DNA from: an uncultured Prevotellaceae bacterium
GTDB lineage: Bacteria; Bacteroidota; Bacteroidia; Bacteroidales; Muribaculaceae
Assembly (NCBI GenBank): GCA_947306175.1
Contig: CAMZFV010000024.1
Coordinates: forward strand, 1 to 47,826
DNA: 47,826 bases
Direction of reading: 5' to 3'
The notes below the pieces were generated by a model that saw only the letters and a list, made by a program, of their open reading frames with translations, did not search any database and was not told the DNA's origin. The position numbers and the translations under genes are program-made. The first letter of the stretch is position 1. Each line of letters opens with the position of its first letter. Positions 1 through 8,097 of the stretch are shown here, in pieces.

Positions 1-65
1 TGTGCAAATGCCGCTATGGACAGCATGACTGTCAACAGCAGTGAAAGTAATCTTTTCTCTTTCAT
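1..65 (-). CDS. Start of a secreted protein (partial, runs off window)
   Basis: Only the first 21 codons are present, reading leftwards from an ATG at 65-63. They encode MKEKRLLSLLLTVMLSIAAF and then an Ala, which is a classical Sec signal peptide: basic N-terminus, hydrophobic core and small residues near the expected cleavage site. There is no lipobox within the visible part. The product is therefore exported, but its function cannot be judged. It is divergent from the DUF6377 regulator to the right. Confidence 0.6.
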   Translation of the reverse strand, partial: MKEKRLLSLLLTVMLSIAAFA

Positions 66-424
66 GTTACATTTGTTTTGGTTGATAAAAAAATATTGAG
101 TTTGAAAAGTATTTCAGTTGGTTGCCTTGTTTCAGTTATGTTAATGGCCATCTCTCAGTTGGTGGTCACACTGCAAATTTACTTTAATAAAGAATGTGTT
201 GTTCACCTGGAAAACAAAAAAGTGGATGGTTTTATCCACCTAAAATTTTTAGTGCGCTGATTGACAGACATTTGTAAAAATCGTCAAATCGTTAAAAAGT
301 GGTTAAAATGTAGTGCTGTTTTTAACGAAAATGGTCATTTTTTGCCAATATTTTGTCTTTTATGTTGTTCAAATAGGTTTTTAGAAGTATATTTGCAAGG
401 CTTAGAAATCAACCTGAAATATTG
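66..424. other. Divergent intergenic region
   Basis: AT-rich spacer between the leftward secreted-protein gene and the rightward DUF6377 gene. On the minus strand it holds a possible -7 box TAAATTTG (181-174) without a clear -33 box, and on the plus strand a better promoter (364-395). A 60-codon open frame at 78-260 has no recognisable domain or ribosome-binding context and I do not call it a gene. Confidence 0.5.
364..395 (+). promoter_or_regulatory. Bacteroidetes-type promoter for the DUF6377 gene
   Basis: A GTTG at 364-367 (consensus TTTG), a 20-nt spacer and TATATTTG at 388-395, an exact match to TAnnTTTG. Transcription would start near 402, leaving a leader of about 23 nt. Confidence 0.5.
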
Positions 425-2080
425 ATGAAAAATAACCTCATATTTGCCTTTTTGTTGTCGATGTTCTCGTGTGTGAGTATGTCATCGGCTACAGCTATTG
501 ACTTGGAGCAGGAATACCGTAAGCTTGATAAAGCCATTGGGCAGAGCGACCGCTATGTGCAGGAGCGTGAGAACCGCATTCAAGCATTTAAAACAGCACA
601 AAGTGCCTCCGATGACGATCGTGTGCAGTATGATCTGAACCGCAGCCTTTATGAGTTGTATCGGCCTTACATGAGCGATTCGGCCATCCATTACATCAGC
701 CGATGCATTGAATTGGCTGAGAAATTGGGGGACCACGTGCGTGCTGATGACTGCCGCCTGCGGTTGGCATACCAGTGTACCGAGTCGGGCATGTACCATG
801 AGGCGATGGACGTGCTGAACTCCATTGACGAGCAGCACATGAATGATGCCAATAACAAGCAACGTTACTATAGCACGCTAGCTCACCTGTATGGTGAACT
901 GGGGTACTACTGCAAGGTGCCGAATTTACAGAAGGAATATTATGATAAGCATGGACATTATAATAGCCTGATTGACACTGCCCGTATCTCGATGAACGAC
1001 GATGAGGCTTTGCAGATGAAGGAGCTGGAGCACTATGCCGCTGGCGACGCAAAGGGTGCCCTGCAATACAGTGACATGCGTCTCAAGCAGGTCAAGAAGG
1101 GCTCACACGAGTATGCCATCGTGGCTTTTTACCGCTACTTGGATTATGCGATGCTGGGCGATTCGGTGCAGGCGCGCTACTGGGTGACTCAGTCGGCTTT
1201 GAGCGATGTTGAGAACGCCGTGATGGACCAGGGAGCAATGTGGGAATTGGCCAACATGCTTATGGCCGACGGCGACATGGACCGGGCCTATCGGTATATC
1301 CATTTCGCATGGCAATGTGCCAGCAAGTTCAATACCGTGAAGCGTAATAGCCAGATTTCGCCCGTGTTGACCGTTATCAGCGACAATTATGAGGCGTCAC
1401 TCAAGCGAGCCAACCGATTGCTGGCGGTGTTGGCGGTGGTATCGAGCATGCTGGCAGCCTTATTCCTGGCCATCCTCTTTTATAGCCGTCGTCAACGCAA
1501 GAAACTCGCCTTGGCCCGTAACGAGTTGAGCGAGAGTAACACACAGTTGGCACAGTTGAATGCCCAGCTGTCTGACCTGAATAGTAAGTTGCATGAGACC
1601 AATACGCAGCTTAACGAATCCAACCGTGTCAAGGACGAGTACGTGGGTAGGTTTATCCACCTTTGCTCATTCTATATCGACCGCCTGGACGAGATGCGCA
1701 AGCGCGTCAACAAGATGGCCAAGAGCAAGGACCTTGATGCCCTTTACAAGTTTACCAACAGCGAACACAGGGAAAAGAACCTGACGGAGCTCTATGAGAT
1801 GTTCGACAGCACCTTCCTCCACCTCTTCCCCAACTTCGTCGATGATTTCAACGCCCTGCTACGTCCCGAGTGCCGCATCACGCTCACCGAGCCAGGCGTG
1901 CTCAACACCGACATCCGCATCTTCGCACTCATCCGCCTGGGCATCGAGGACAGCAGCCGCATCGCCGAATTCCTCCACTACTCGGTCAACACCATCTACA
2001 ACTACCGCGCAAAAATCAAGAACGGAGCCCTCGGCAACCGCGACACCTTCGAATCCACCGTCAAATCCATCGGCATGTAA
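425..2080 (+). CDS. DUF6377-type membrane regulator (TPR sensor, coiled coil, C-terminal HTH)
   Basis: A 551-aa protein starting at the ATG at 425, chosen over an in-frame TTG one codon earlier. It begins with a signal peptide (about residues 1-22), continues with a helical TPR-like region (about 25-320), a single membrane segment (about 332-354), a Ser/Asn/Leu-rich coiled coil (about 360-410) and a C-terminal domain ending in a LuxR-like helix-turn-helix (RIAEFLHYSVNTIYNYRAKI). This is the layout of Bacteroidetes DUF6377 proteins: a periplasmic helical sensor joined through the membrane to a cytoplasmic DNA-binding-like tail. The likely role is membrane-tethered transcription control; the signal and targets are unknown. 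It ends just before a strong inverted repeat and faces the RyR gene. Confidence 0.8.
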   Translation: MKNNLIFAFLLSMFSCVSMSSATAIDLEQEYRKLDKAIGQSDRYVQERENRIQAFKTAQSASDDDRVQYDLNRSLYELYRPYMSDSAIHYISRCIELAEKLGDHVRADDCRLRLAYQCTESGMYHEAMDVLNSIDEQHMNDANNKQRYYSTLAHLYGELGYYCKVPNLQKEYYDKHGHYNSLIDTARISMNDDEALQMKELEHYAAGDAKGALQYSDMRLKQVKKGSHEYAIVAFYRYLDYAMLGDSVQARYWVTQSALSDVENAVMDQGAMWELANMLMADGDMDRAYRYIHFAWQCASKFNTVKRNSQISPVLTVISDNYEASLKRANRLLAVLAVVSSMLAALFLAILFYSRRQRKKLALARNELSESNTQLAQLNAQLSDLNSKLHETNTQLNESNRVKDEYVGRFIHLCSFYIDRLDEMRKRVNKMAKSKDLDALYKFTNSEHREKNLTELYEMFDSTFLHLFPNFVDDFNALLRPECRITLTEPGVLNTDIRIFALIRLGIEDSSRIAEFLHYSVNTIYNYRAKIKNGALGNRDTFESTVKSIGM

Positions 2081-2162
2081 CTCCCTTGCTTTTCAATCTC
2101 CAATGATTGATTGATGTTTCCAGGAGATGGTAGTTTTTTGCGATCAAAATCATTTACCTGAA

Positions 2163-2208
2163 ATCACTGGACCTGGCCAAGGGAATTCTTTTGGTCGGGT
2201 CCAGTGAT
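2163..2208. terminator. Stem-loop between convergent genes
   Basis: A perfect 11-bp inverted repeat, ATCACTGGACC (2163-2173) and GGTCCAGTGAT (2198-2208), with further inner pairing of CCAA to TTGG. It lies between the stops of the convergent DUF6377 and RyR genes. There is no clean T-run, so a bidirectional terminator is likely but not certain. Confidence 0.5.
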
Positions 2209-2276
2209 ACCAGAGTTTGGGATAGGTGATATCAGAAATAGACTGTTGAGACTTTGGCTCTTAGGCGAAAACCTCG

Positions 2277-2615
2277 TTATTTCGAGATATGGAACCCTAA
2301 CTTCAGGATCAGTTTGATGGTTTGGAGGCTTGTATTGCGGTCATAATCTTTCTCCTCCTCCGTCAGCTCGTCGTAGGGGACTAGTCCTGGGTGTTTCTTG
2401 AGTTCATCATCGCGTCGCTTGCCCCACGTCCATCCCTCATCCATACGGCTCTTGGTCCACACATCATGTACGTTGCGAGACATCTCCTCAACTAGAACCA
2501 TCAGTTCCTCAGGCACAGTGACATCACTAGTGTCTATGGGTTTTGGCGTATAAACTCTCTTTGCCTCATTGTTCTCAGTGGCTATAACACTATCTTTTCT
2601 TGTATTCTTTTTCAT
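2277..2615 (-). CDS. Stand-alone RyR (ryanodine-receptor repeat) domain protein
   Basis: A 112-aa soluble protein. After a polar N-terminal tail of about 45 residues it is a single RyR domain: VHDVWTKSRMDEGWTWGKRR, then HPGLVPYDELTEEEKDYDR and a final helix with KLILKLGF. The aromatic/Arg pattern W-x-x-x-R-x-x-x-GW-x-x-G, followed by HP-x-L-V-P-Y and a YDR triplet, is typical of Pfam RyR (PF02026). Bacterial RyR domains have been proposed as ligand or nucleotide sensors; no activity is known for this one. It lies 93 nt downstream of the pentapeptide gene on the same strand, and a second RyR domain occurs at 4.8 kb, so the proteins may work together. The family call is firm; the function is not. 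Confidence 0.82.
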   Translation of the reverse strand: MKKNTRKDSVIATENNEAKRVYTPKPIDTSDVTVPEELMVLVEEMSRNVHDVWTKSRMDEGWTWGKRRDDELKKHPGLVPYDELTEEEKDYDRNTSLQTIKLILKLGFHISK

Positions 2616-2708
2616 TGCTGATTTTTCTTCTGTTTAATAATCCATTTAATGCCCCTAATTATAGTCTTTTGTAAAAATGGTTTTATTTAGTATATGGATA
2701 GTAAACTT

Positions 2709-3974
2709 TTAATTCCTGAGATGATACTCTCTGGTGTGTAATAACCATTCTTGAAGAGTGGAATTCGACATAGATATTGAGTCTGAATAGGGCAATGCTA
2801 GGAGATTCTTATCAGCAGTTGTGATAATAGAATCATCAAACATGCCATCCCTACTCATGCCTTCATCAAAGATGATTAGACACGGTTTTTGCTTCATATG
2901 AGCAAGTGCGGTTTCTATATGCAACCATGGAGATGTAAATGTCTCGTTTCTAATTATTTTTCTATCATTTCCAGTGCTGTTTTTATGAAGATACCCAGAT
3001 AAAACCTGAATATATTCAAAGGCAAAAATTATACATCCGTCAGATTTGTCTAAATGATTTGAAATGTCTGTTAACTGTGCCGCAGATGGATATTTCTCTC
3101 TCTCAATTGTAGTTAGCGTTATGCCATCTATGTTTTGTAGAATTCTAATGATGGAATCATAGTGAATTCTTTGTTTAGAGTCCATTGCTCCAAGTTTACT
3201 TACGAAGATATTGATATTAGGTTGGATTGCTGAATAATTTGTGCCTGAGTTGTAATGACGAAAAATGCCATTTTGATCAAGATAATTTATAAGCACTTTT
3301 GATTCACCTTGCTTATTTTTCACAAAAGCATTATCTAATCCAATAGCACCTTTAAAGCTTGCGCCTTCAAGATAACAATCTTCATCAAATCTAACACCAT
3401 TGAGATTAGCATTTTCAAAATTACCATTTTCAAATATGCAATTCCTGAATGAAGTTCCGCATAAAATGGAATTAAGAAAAATAACACCATTCGCATTTAT
3501 ACTATTGATGCTACATCCTTGAAGAGTTGAATGAAAAAAATCCGCATTATTCATTTGTATTCTTTTTTCCTTATATTTTGGATTTCGGGTTAATTCATAT
3601 TTAATTCTTGATTGAGGTTTGATCAGACCGTCAAACATAATAATATATTGCATGTCTTGCCCGTTCAGGTTTTTTGCAAATGAGAAGCCATCACCTATTG
3701 TTTTTTGTAAATCAGTGGATAAATGTTGTCTTAAAAGGATAACCATCAGATTTATAGCTTCTTTGGAATAATTTGGTCTGATAAGTATAGACCACCACTC
3801 TCTTGATAAAAAGCTTCTTAACAAGATTGCGGCTGCATTTTGCTCTATGGTGTTTTCAGAATGTAATGCTTTAGTACATTCGTGAAAGAATTGAGTATAT
3901 CTTATTTGTTGCTGCACAAAAAAGACGATTGCAGAAATCAATAATGTTATTAATGATAATGTTATAGTATTCAT
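2709..3974 (-). CDS. Membrane pentapeptide-repeat protein with C-terminal nucleotide-binding-like (TIR/SLOG/NDT-type) domain
   Basis: I start this at the ATG at 3974 (421 aa) rather than a TTG eight codons upstream, because it places a clean membrane anchor at residues 1-22. Next come a helical part (about 25-135) and pentapeptide repeats of the A(N/D)L/F type (about 140-215, with GNFENANLNGVRFDEDCYLE). The C-terminal part (about 253-380) has an alternating beta/alpha pattern: INIFVSKLGAM, then SDGCIIFAFEYIQVLSG, then TSPWLHIETALAHMKQKPCL and IIFDEGM. The SPW-x-x-IE-x-A-x-A motif resembles Rossmann-like effector families (TIR, SLOG or deoxyribosyltransferase-like) that bind or cleave nucleotides. 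That assignment is an inference. The gene is AT-rich and sits between two RyR-domain genes. Confidence 0.6.
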   Translation of the reverse strand: MNTITLSLITLLISAIVFFVQQQIRYTQFFHECTKALHSENTIEQNAAAILLRSFLSREWWSILIRPNYSKEAINLMVILLRQHLSTDLQKTIGDGFSFAKNLNGQDMQYIIMFDGLIKPQSRIKYELTRNPKYKEKRIQMNNADFFHSTLQGCSINSINANGVIFLNSILCGTSFRNCIFENGNFENANLNGVRFDEDCYLEGASFKGAIGLDNAFVKNKQGESKVLINYLDQNGIFRHYNSGTNYSAIQPNINIFVSKLGAMDSKQRIHYDSIIRILQNIDGITLTTIEREKYPSAAQLTDISNHLDKSDGCIIFAFEYIQVLSGYLHKNSTGNDRKIIRNETFTSPWLHIETALAHMKQKPCLIIFDEGMSRDGMFDDSIITTADKNLLALPYSDSISMSNSTLQEWLLHTREYHLRN

Positions 3975-4233
3975 GTCTTTGTTATTATCAGTAAGCAAAA
4001 CAGTTCAAAAGAGTTATCCCATAAATGGAACTAAATGTTAAAAAACAGATGACGGTATGATAAATCCTTTTAAATACTTTGACTTGTTGAATAGCGATGT
4101 TGAATTCCTCGTCAGAGTAAGCAATCGATAGTCATAAATAAGAGTTGGGCTCACATTCCGCTCTGCCTCTAGACACAAGTTCTATGAGGCAATTAACAGA
4201 AGACAGAAGCCCCTCACTCGCCTGCCGGCTTTG

Positions 4234-4258
4234 AGCAATCAGTCTCTCAATGATTGCT
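4234..4258. repeat. Small inverted repeat downstream of the 153-aa gene
   Basis: AGCAATCA (4234-4241) and TGATTGCT (4251-4258), 8-bp arms with a 9-nt loop, just past the stop of the minus-strand membrane-protein gene. It may be a weak terminator or processing hairpin; no T-run follows. The rest of 3975-4283 shows nothing I recognise. Confidence 0.35.
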
Positions 4259-4283
4259 AGAACAGTCATTATCCTATTAAAAT

Positions 4284-4745
4284 CTATTCATTCTCAGGTG
4301 ACTCTTGTTTTGGTGTTAAGTCTGTGATTAAGTTCTTTAATTCATTGATGTATTGGTCACACAGTTTTGGGTCGAAAACGAGTTTTTTATCTTTATCAGT
4401 TACAGTAATACCTTTTGCGCGCAATTCCAGGAAATTGGCCAGCATAGAGCGATAGTGCTTCCTTTCTTCTTCTTTCTTGGCTGCCAATTCTGTATTATTT
4501 GAAGCTATTGCATATTCCAGCTCTTTTTCTTTTGCCTTTATTCTTGATTTCAGCTGTTTCTTCTTCAAATAGTAGAGCAGAATTGACAGCATAAGACCTA
4601 AAAGTAGAATAGTACCACAGATAATCAGTGAAATCCAGATGGCATTGTCGCATGAGGACGCACAATTGCAGCATGATTTAGCTGAGGGGGCTAGTTGTGA
4701 AGCGCATACTTGGCAGGAATCGATAATAATTGTTGCAGTATCCAT
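4284..4745 (-). CDS. Small Cys-rich single-pass membrane protein with coiled coil
   Basis: A 153-aa protein I do not recognise. The N-terminal 35 residues hold seven cysteines including CQVC and SCCNCASSC, followed by one membrane helix (about 36-60, IWISLIICGTILLLGLMLSI), a Lys/Glu-rich helical coiled coil (about 62-110) and a polar tail. A short Cys cluster directly before a transmembrane helix suggests disulfides outside the membrane or a metal site. It begins 33 nt after the stop of the TrkA/RyR gene on the same strand, so the two are probably co-transcribed and it may be an accessory subunit. Confidence 0.6.
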   Translation of the reverse strand: MDTATIIIDSCQVCASQLAPSAKSCCNCASSCDNAIWISLIICGTILLLGLMLSILLYYLKKKQLKSRIKAKEKELEYAIASNNTELAAKKEEERKHYRSMLANFLELRAKGITVTDKDKKLVFDPKLCDQYINELKNLITDLTPKQESPENE

Positions 4746-4778
4746 ATTGATATTATTTAAAAGTTGATAATTATTATA

Positions 4779-7190
4779 TTACTCGAAGTTGTATTCGCCA
4801 ATTGACACATCGACGGCATTGTAGTCATAGCTTTTAGTCTCTGTTGGCAACTCATTCCAGTCACACATGCAACCATGTAACAGCTTGGTCTCGTCCTTGA
4901 AATGTGTGTCTCCTTGACGCTGATAACCTAGTATTTCGTGTGATGCTACCCACCTCAAGTGTTCGGTTTGTGCTAATACATCCATCACACGTTGTATGTG
5001 ATCAATTGGTTCGTTTGAATGGTCTCCCCATCGATAAACGATATCATTTACTGATCTAGATAAGCCATGCTCTTTGATGCTATTGTAGTCGCCCTTGAGT
5101 GCTTCCTTTGCAAGCATGACCTTTGTGGTTGCATGTAGGGCATTAGCAATATTTTGGTTTTGGACTCTGCTTAATCTCATCATTTCGCTTAATGTCGGTG
5201 AGAAACCTTGATAGTCTCCAATAAGTTGCATGGCGTTGTTTCGTTCATCATCCCATTGGATAAAATGGAAGGGATTGGGATTCTGGCCGCTTGCTAATAA
5301 TATTTCAGAAAGCGATATATTATATTTTTCTTTGAAAGTTGTAACAGATTCATCAACAATATGGTCAAGGGTATAAGTGTTTGCCGTTAAGCCAAAGATG
5401 GTGATAGGTCCGTTAACAATCTTGTTGGACTCAATCACACGTTGGTGTAGTCTCTTCTCATCGGCCGTGCTCTTACCTTCTGCAGCCCAAAGGCGGTTAT
5501 AGTGCTCTGCAATCTTCTTGAAATGACCATTTTCATCTTGTTTTATTCTAACCATAATTCGAAGGCGTTCCATGTCTTTCCTATCTCGGACTGCAAGGCG
5601 GAATATGCGTACAGCGTGGGACATGTTTAACTCATCGTCACCGGTGGCAAGGACTATATAGTTGAGTTTGGGTAGCCAATCTTTGAGTTTGTCATAGAAG
5701 TCCAAGCTCTGACAGTCCATCTCGTAAAGATCAATAATTGTATTCAAGCCGGCTTTGCTGTTGCAAGAACGCGATGTGTTTTTGAGATGTATTTGAGATG
5801 ATATTGATGGTGTAGTTGCAACAAACAAGCCCGCTATTGATGCCATATTCTTGTCAACTATATCACAATGGAAGTCAGAACGTGTTACCTGTTCGTTTGT
5901 GCTGTCGGTCTTCACAAACGCTCCAAACTCATAAAGCATACGTAACATGTCAAGTCCAACTTCGCTGAAACCTACTATCAACGCATTGAATGGCGTTGAT
6001 ACAGTTGCATCATCCTCGATGTTGACATAGCTGACAGGCTGCAAGTCTATGTTCTCTTTCAGCTTCAATATTTCTACACTTAGATGTGACGAGTCAATGA
6101 CCTTGATTTCCATGTTTTTGTGTGACGGTGTCTCAATCACGCGGTGAACGCTGTCATAGCGGGCATGATAATAGAAAGTAATCTTTTTGTTTATGACATA
6201 GGTGTTGATTGACTTATCCCGTTTGAGGTTGCCCACTGCCTGGATATTGAAAGCCTCATCGTTGTCGAAGAAGAACATGTGTATTTTCTCTGTTGTGTGA
6301 TCCATCAGTCGTACGATGCTGTTCAATCTCAACTCATACCTAATTAGATCATTGTCTTGATTCATCTGCACGTCGGTCAAAGAACCGAAAGTGCTGCTTG
6401 TTAGGCAACCCAGCTTTTGCAATTCCTGAAGATTATCAAGGTTTTTGTTTGACAATGATAGGAAACTGAATAGCCGATCCATGCCGATGGGCTTGTTGGA
6501 GTCATCCTTGTCATTATTCATGCGGATGATGATAATGCGGGCATCGCTATCATGCTTGGTGTCGATGATGTTTTTGGCTAAATGATAGGTCGCGTCATTC
6601 ATCCCCCAAAAGACATAAAGTTCTTTCATGTCCTTCATCCAGAAGTGTGTCTTGATTATCCTGATGGCGTTTGCCACGATGTTAAAACTGAAGTGCTTGA
6701 TGACAAACACCATACTGATGAAGGCCGCCAGCAGGTGGGCGATGGAAAAGAAGAACATGAACCAGGCGCTGTTGTGGCAACCTTCGTGGATTGCGCTCAC
6801 GTCGCTTTGTAAGATGAACATCTCAAAGGCGTGTATAATCGCCATTGGAGCCACGCCGAGCATCGCCCAAAAAGCACCTGTGCCACTCGCGCAGTGGTCG
6901 GGATACATACCCAGGTCATATACCACGAAGCCCAGCATCCACACTGCGATAAAGGCGTAGGTCAGGTAACGGTCACAGAAGTCCAGCGCTTTCTTCTTTT
7001 TATAGAAGAAATACGCCAGCCCCACCATCAGCGCCATATAGATCAACGCCGATGCCACACCATCCAGCGTCAACACCCCATAATGGGCATTAAACGTGTA
7101 CAGACCCTTATCGGCTATTTGGTCGCACATCTGTTGCAGTCGGTCAATAATCCCCTGCAACAAATCGGCTACTTTATCATTTTGTATCAT
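4779..7190 (-). CDS. Four-TM protein with TrkA-like Rossmann domains and C-terminal RyR domain
   Basis: An 803-aa protein read from the ATG at 7190. That start has GGAAGGG a few bases upstream, so I prefer it to the ATG at 7202 and a TTG at 7250. The N-terminus has four membrane helices (about residues 28-190). The first Rossmann-like unit begins at ELYVFWGMNDATYHLAKNII; a second begins at NALIVGFSEVGLDMLRMLYE and includes LNYIVLATGDDELNMSHAVR, the pattern of TrkA-N/RCK NAD-binding domains. The last 60 residues (about 737-800) are a RyR domain: EHLRWVASHEILGY, then KLLHGCMCDWNELP and SYDYNAVDV. No K+ channel selectivity filter is visible. The layout loosely recalls CASTOR/POLLUX-type channels or ligand-gated membrane sensors. 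The role could be ion flux or membrane signalling controlled by a nucleotide or NAD ligand (inference). Confidence 0.75.
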   Translation of the reverse strand: MIQNDKVADLLQGIIDRLQQMCDQIADKGLYTFNAHYGVLTLDGVASALIYMALMVGLAYFFYKKKKALDFCDRYLTYAFIAVWMLGFVVYDLGMYPDHCASGTGAFWAMLGVAPMAIIHAFEMFILQSDVSAIHEGCHNSAWFMFFFSIAHLLAAFISMVFVIKHFSFNIVANAIRIIKTHFWMKDMKELYVFWGMNDATYHLAKNIIDTKHDSDARIIIIRMNNDKDDSNKPIGMDRLFSFLSLSNKNLDNLQELQKLGCLTSSTFGSLTDVQMNQDNDLIRYELRLNSIVRLMDHTTEKIHMFFFDNDEAFNIQAVGNLKRDKSINTYVINKKITFYYHARYDSVHRVIETPSHKNMEIKVIDSSHLSVEILKLKENIDLQPVSYVNIEDDATVSTPFNALIVGFSEVGLDMLRMLYEFGAFVKTDSTNEQVTRSDFHCDIVDKNMASIAGLFVATTPSISSQIHLKNTSRSCNSKAGLNTIIDLYEMDCQSLDFYDKLKDWLPKLNYIVLATGDDELNMSHAVRIFRLAVRDRKDMERLRIMVRIKQDENGHFKKIAEHYNRLWAAEGKSTADEKRLHQRVIESNKIVNGPITIFGLTANTYTLDHIVDESVTTFKEKYNISLSEILLASGQNPNPFHFIQWDDERNNAMQLIGDYQGFSPTLSEMMRLSRVQNQNIANALHATTKVMLAKEALKGDYNSIKEHGLSRSVNDIVYRWGDHSNEPIDHIQRVMDVLAQTEHLRWVASHEILGYQRQGDTHFKDETKLLHGCMCDWNELPTETKSYDYNAVDVSIGEYNFE

Positions 7191-7311
7191 AATCCCTTCC
7201 ATTTCCAATTTCAATCCCCCAAAATTAAACAATAAATAACTGATTGACAAATAATCAAATGTTTTTATTCTTTAGCGAGTTTCATCATTAATAAATGTGA
7301 TACGTTGTTGG

Positions 7312-7827
7312 TTATATCATTTTTTCTCCGCATTCGGGACAGAATTTGGCGGATTGGTCCATTTCTTTGCCGCAGTGGGTGCAGAATTTGACGTCGTGGT
7401 TGAGTAGGGTAGAGGTGGCCTGTGAGCATGGTGCATCTTCTGTAATAGCTTGCTCTGCAATGGCCAGGGCGCGGTCATCGAGCGATGATTGCTCAACGAG
7501 GCCCCAGATTTGCGTGATCAACACGGGCCAGAAGAAAAACATCGAGATGACAGTGGGTATAGCCTGTTGGCCATATATGCCCACATTGGCGTCAAACATC
7601 ACACCATCGGTCTGTGGAGTGAGCGTAATTTTCAAGGCTGATCTCATGCCGAGAACCGCCTTGAACAGGTTGCCCTTGGTGATGCTGATGTCCTTGCCGC
7701 CGCTCATCAGGTCGTCAACCATGACTTCAAAACCATCGTTCTCAAATTCGGAACGAATGGCCTCAGCAATCGTTTCGATTTGTGAGGCATCTGCTTTAAG
7801 CAGTTTCTTGGAGCTGTATCTTGACAT
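7312..7827 (-). CDS. Double zinc-ribbon membrane-associated protein
   Basis: A 171-aa protein with a mixed N-terminal domain (1-85), one hydrophobic segment (about 90-108, TVISMFFFWPVLITQIWGLV) and a C-terminal zinc ribbon with two CxxC knuckles, FCTHCGKEM and FCPECGEKMI. Such ribbons usually support protein contacts. It starts 2 nt after the stop of the 84-aa gene and is the last gene of an operon with an M48 protease that carries a similar ribbon, so the two may share a partner or substrate. The N-terminal domain is unassigned. Confidence 0.65.
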   Translation of the reverse strand: MSRYSSKKLLKADASQIETIAEAIRSEFENDGFEVMVDDLMSGGKDISITKGNLFKAVLGMRSALKITLTPQTDGVMFDANVGIYGQQAIPTVISMFFFWPVLITQIWGLVEQSSLDDRALAIAEQAITEDAPCSQATSTLLNHDVKFCTHCGKEMDQSAKFCPECGEKMI

Positions 7828-7829
7828 GA

Positions 7830-8084
7830 CTATTTCAGTTTTTGAAGGTTATAATACTGATAAATAGCGGTCAACACATTGGTCTCGGCGAACAGTCGTT
7901 TGATGAAGATCTGGTCTTCCGCGCTAAACCGTTGTTCCGCCTTGTGCATCAACTCAATGACTTTGTCGGTCTGCTCGCGCAGTTCCTCATCGGTCACTAT
8001 TCCATCATTCATGATGTTCTGGAATGTCGGCTCAGCCGCAAGCATCCCGTCAATGTCGATATATCCTTGTTCGTTGAAAATCAT
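7830..8084 (-). CDS. Small acidic helical protein in M48 operon
   Basis: I take the ATG at 8084 (84 aa), which begins MIFNEQGYIDIDGML and lies 13 nt after the protease stop; the longer frame to 8150 would overlap the protease. It is acidic and mostly helical, with a central TDEELREQTDKVIELMHKAE segment, and has no signal peptide or membrane helix. The middle (NIMNDGIVTDEELREQ) reads like a regulatory or TerB-like helical fragment, but I cannot assign a family. It is sandwiched between the M48 protease and the zinc-ribbon gene, so it is probably a cytosolic partner of that pair. Confidence 0.6.
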   Translation of the reverse strand: MIFNEQGYIDIDGMLAAEPTFQNIMNDGIVTDEELREQTDKVIELMHKAEQRFSAEDQIFIKRLFAETNVLTAIYQYYNLQKLK

Positions 8085-8097
8085 AGTCTTGAAATGT

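Noticed and set aside
78..260. 60-aa open frame with a hydrophobic stretch upstream of the DUF6377 gene
   Set aside because: Lies in a promoter-bearing AT-rich spacer, begins at a non-ATG codon, has no domain and no ribosome-binding context.
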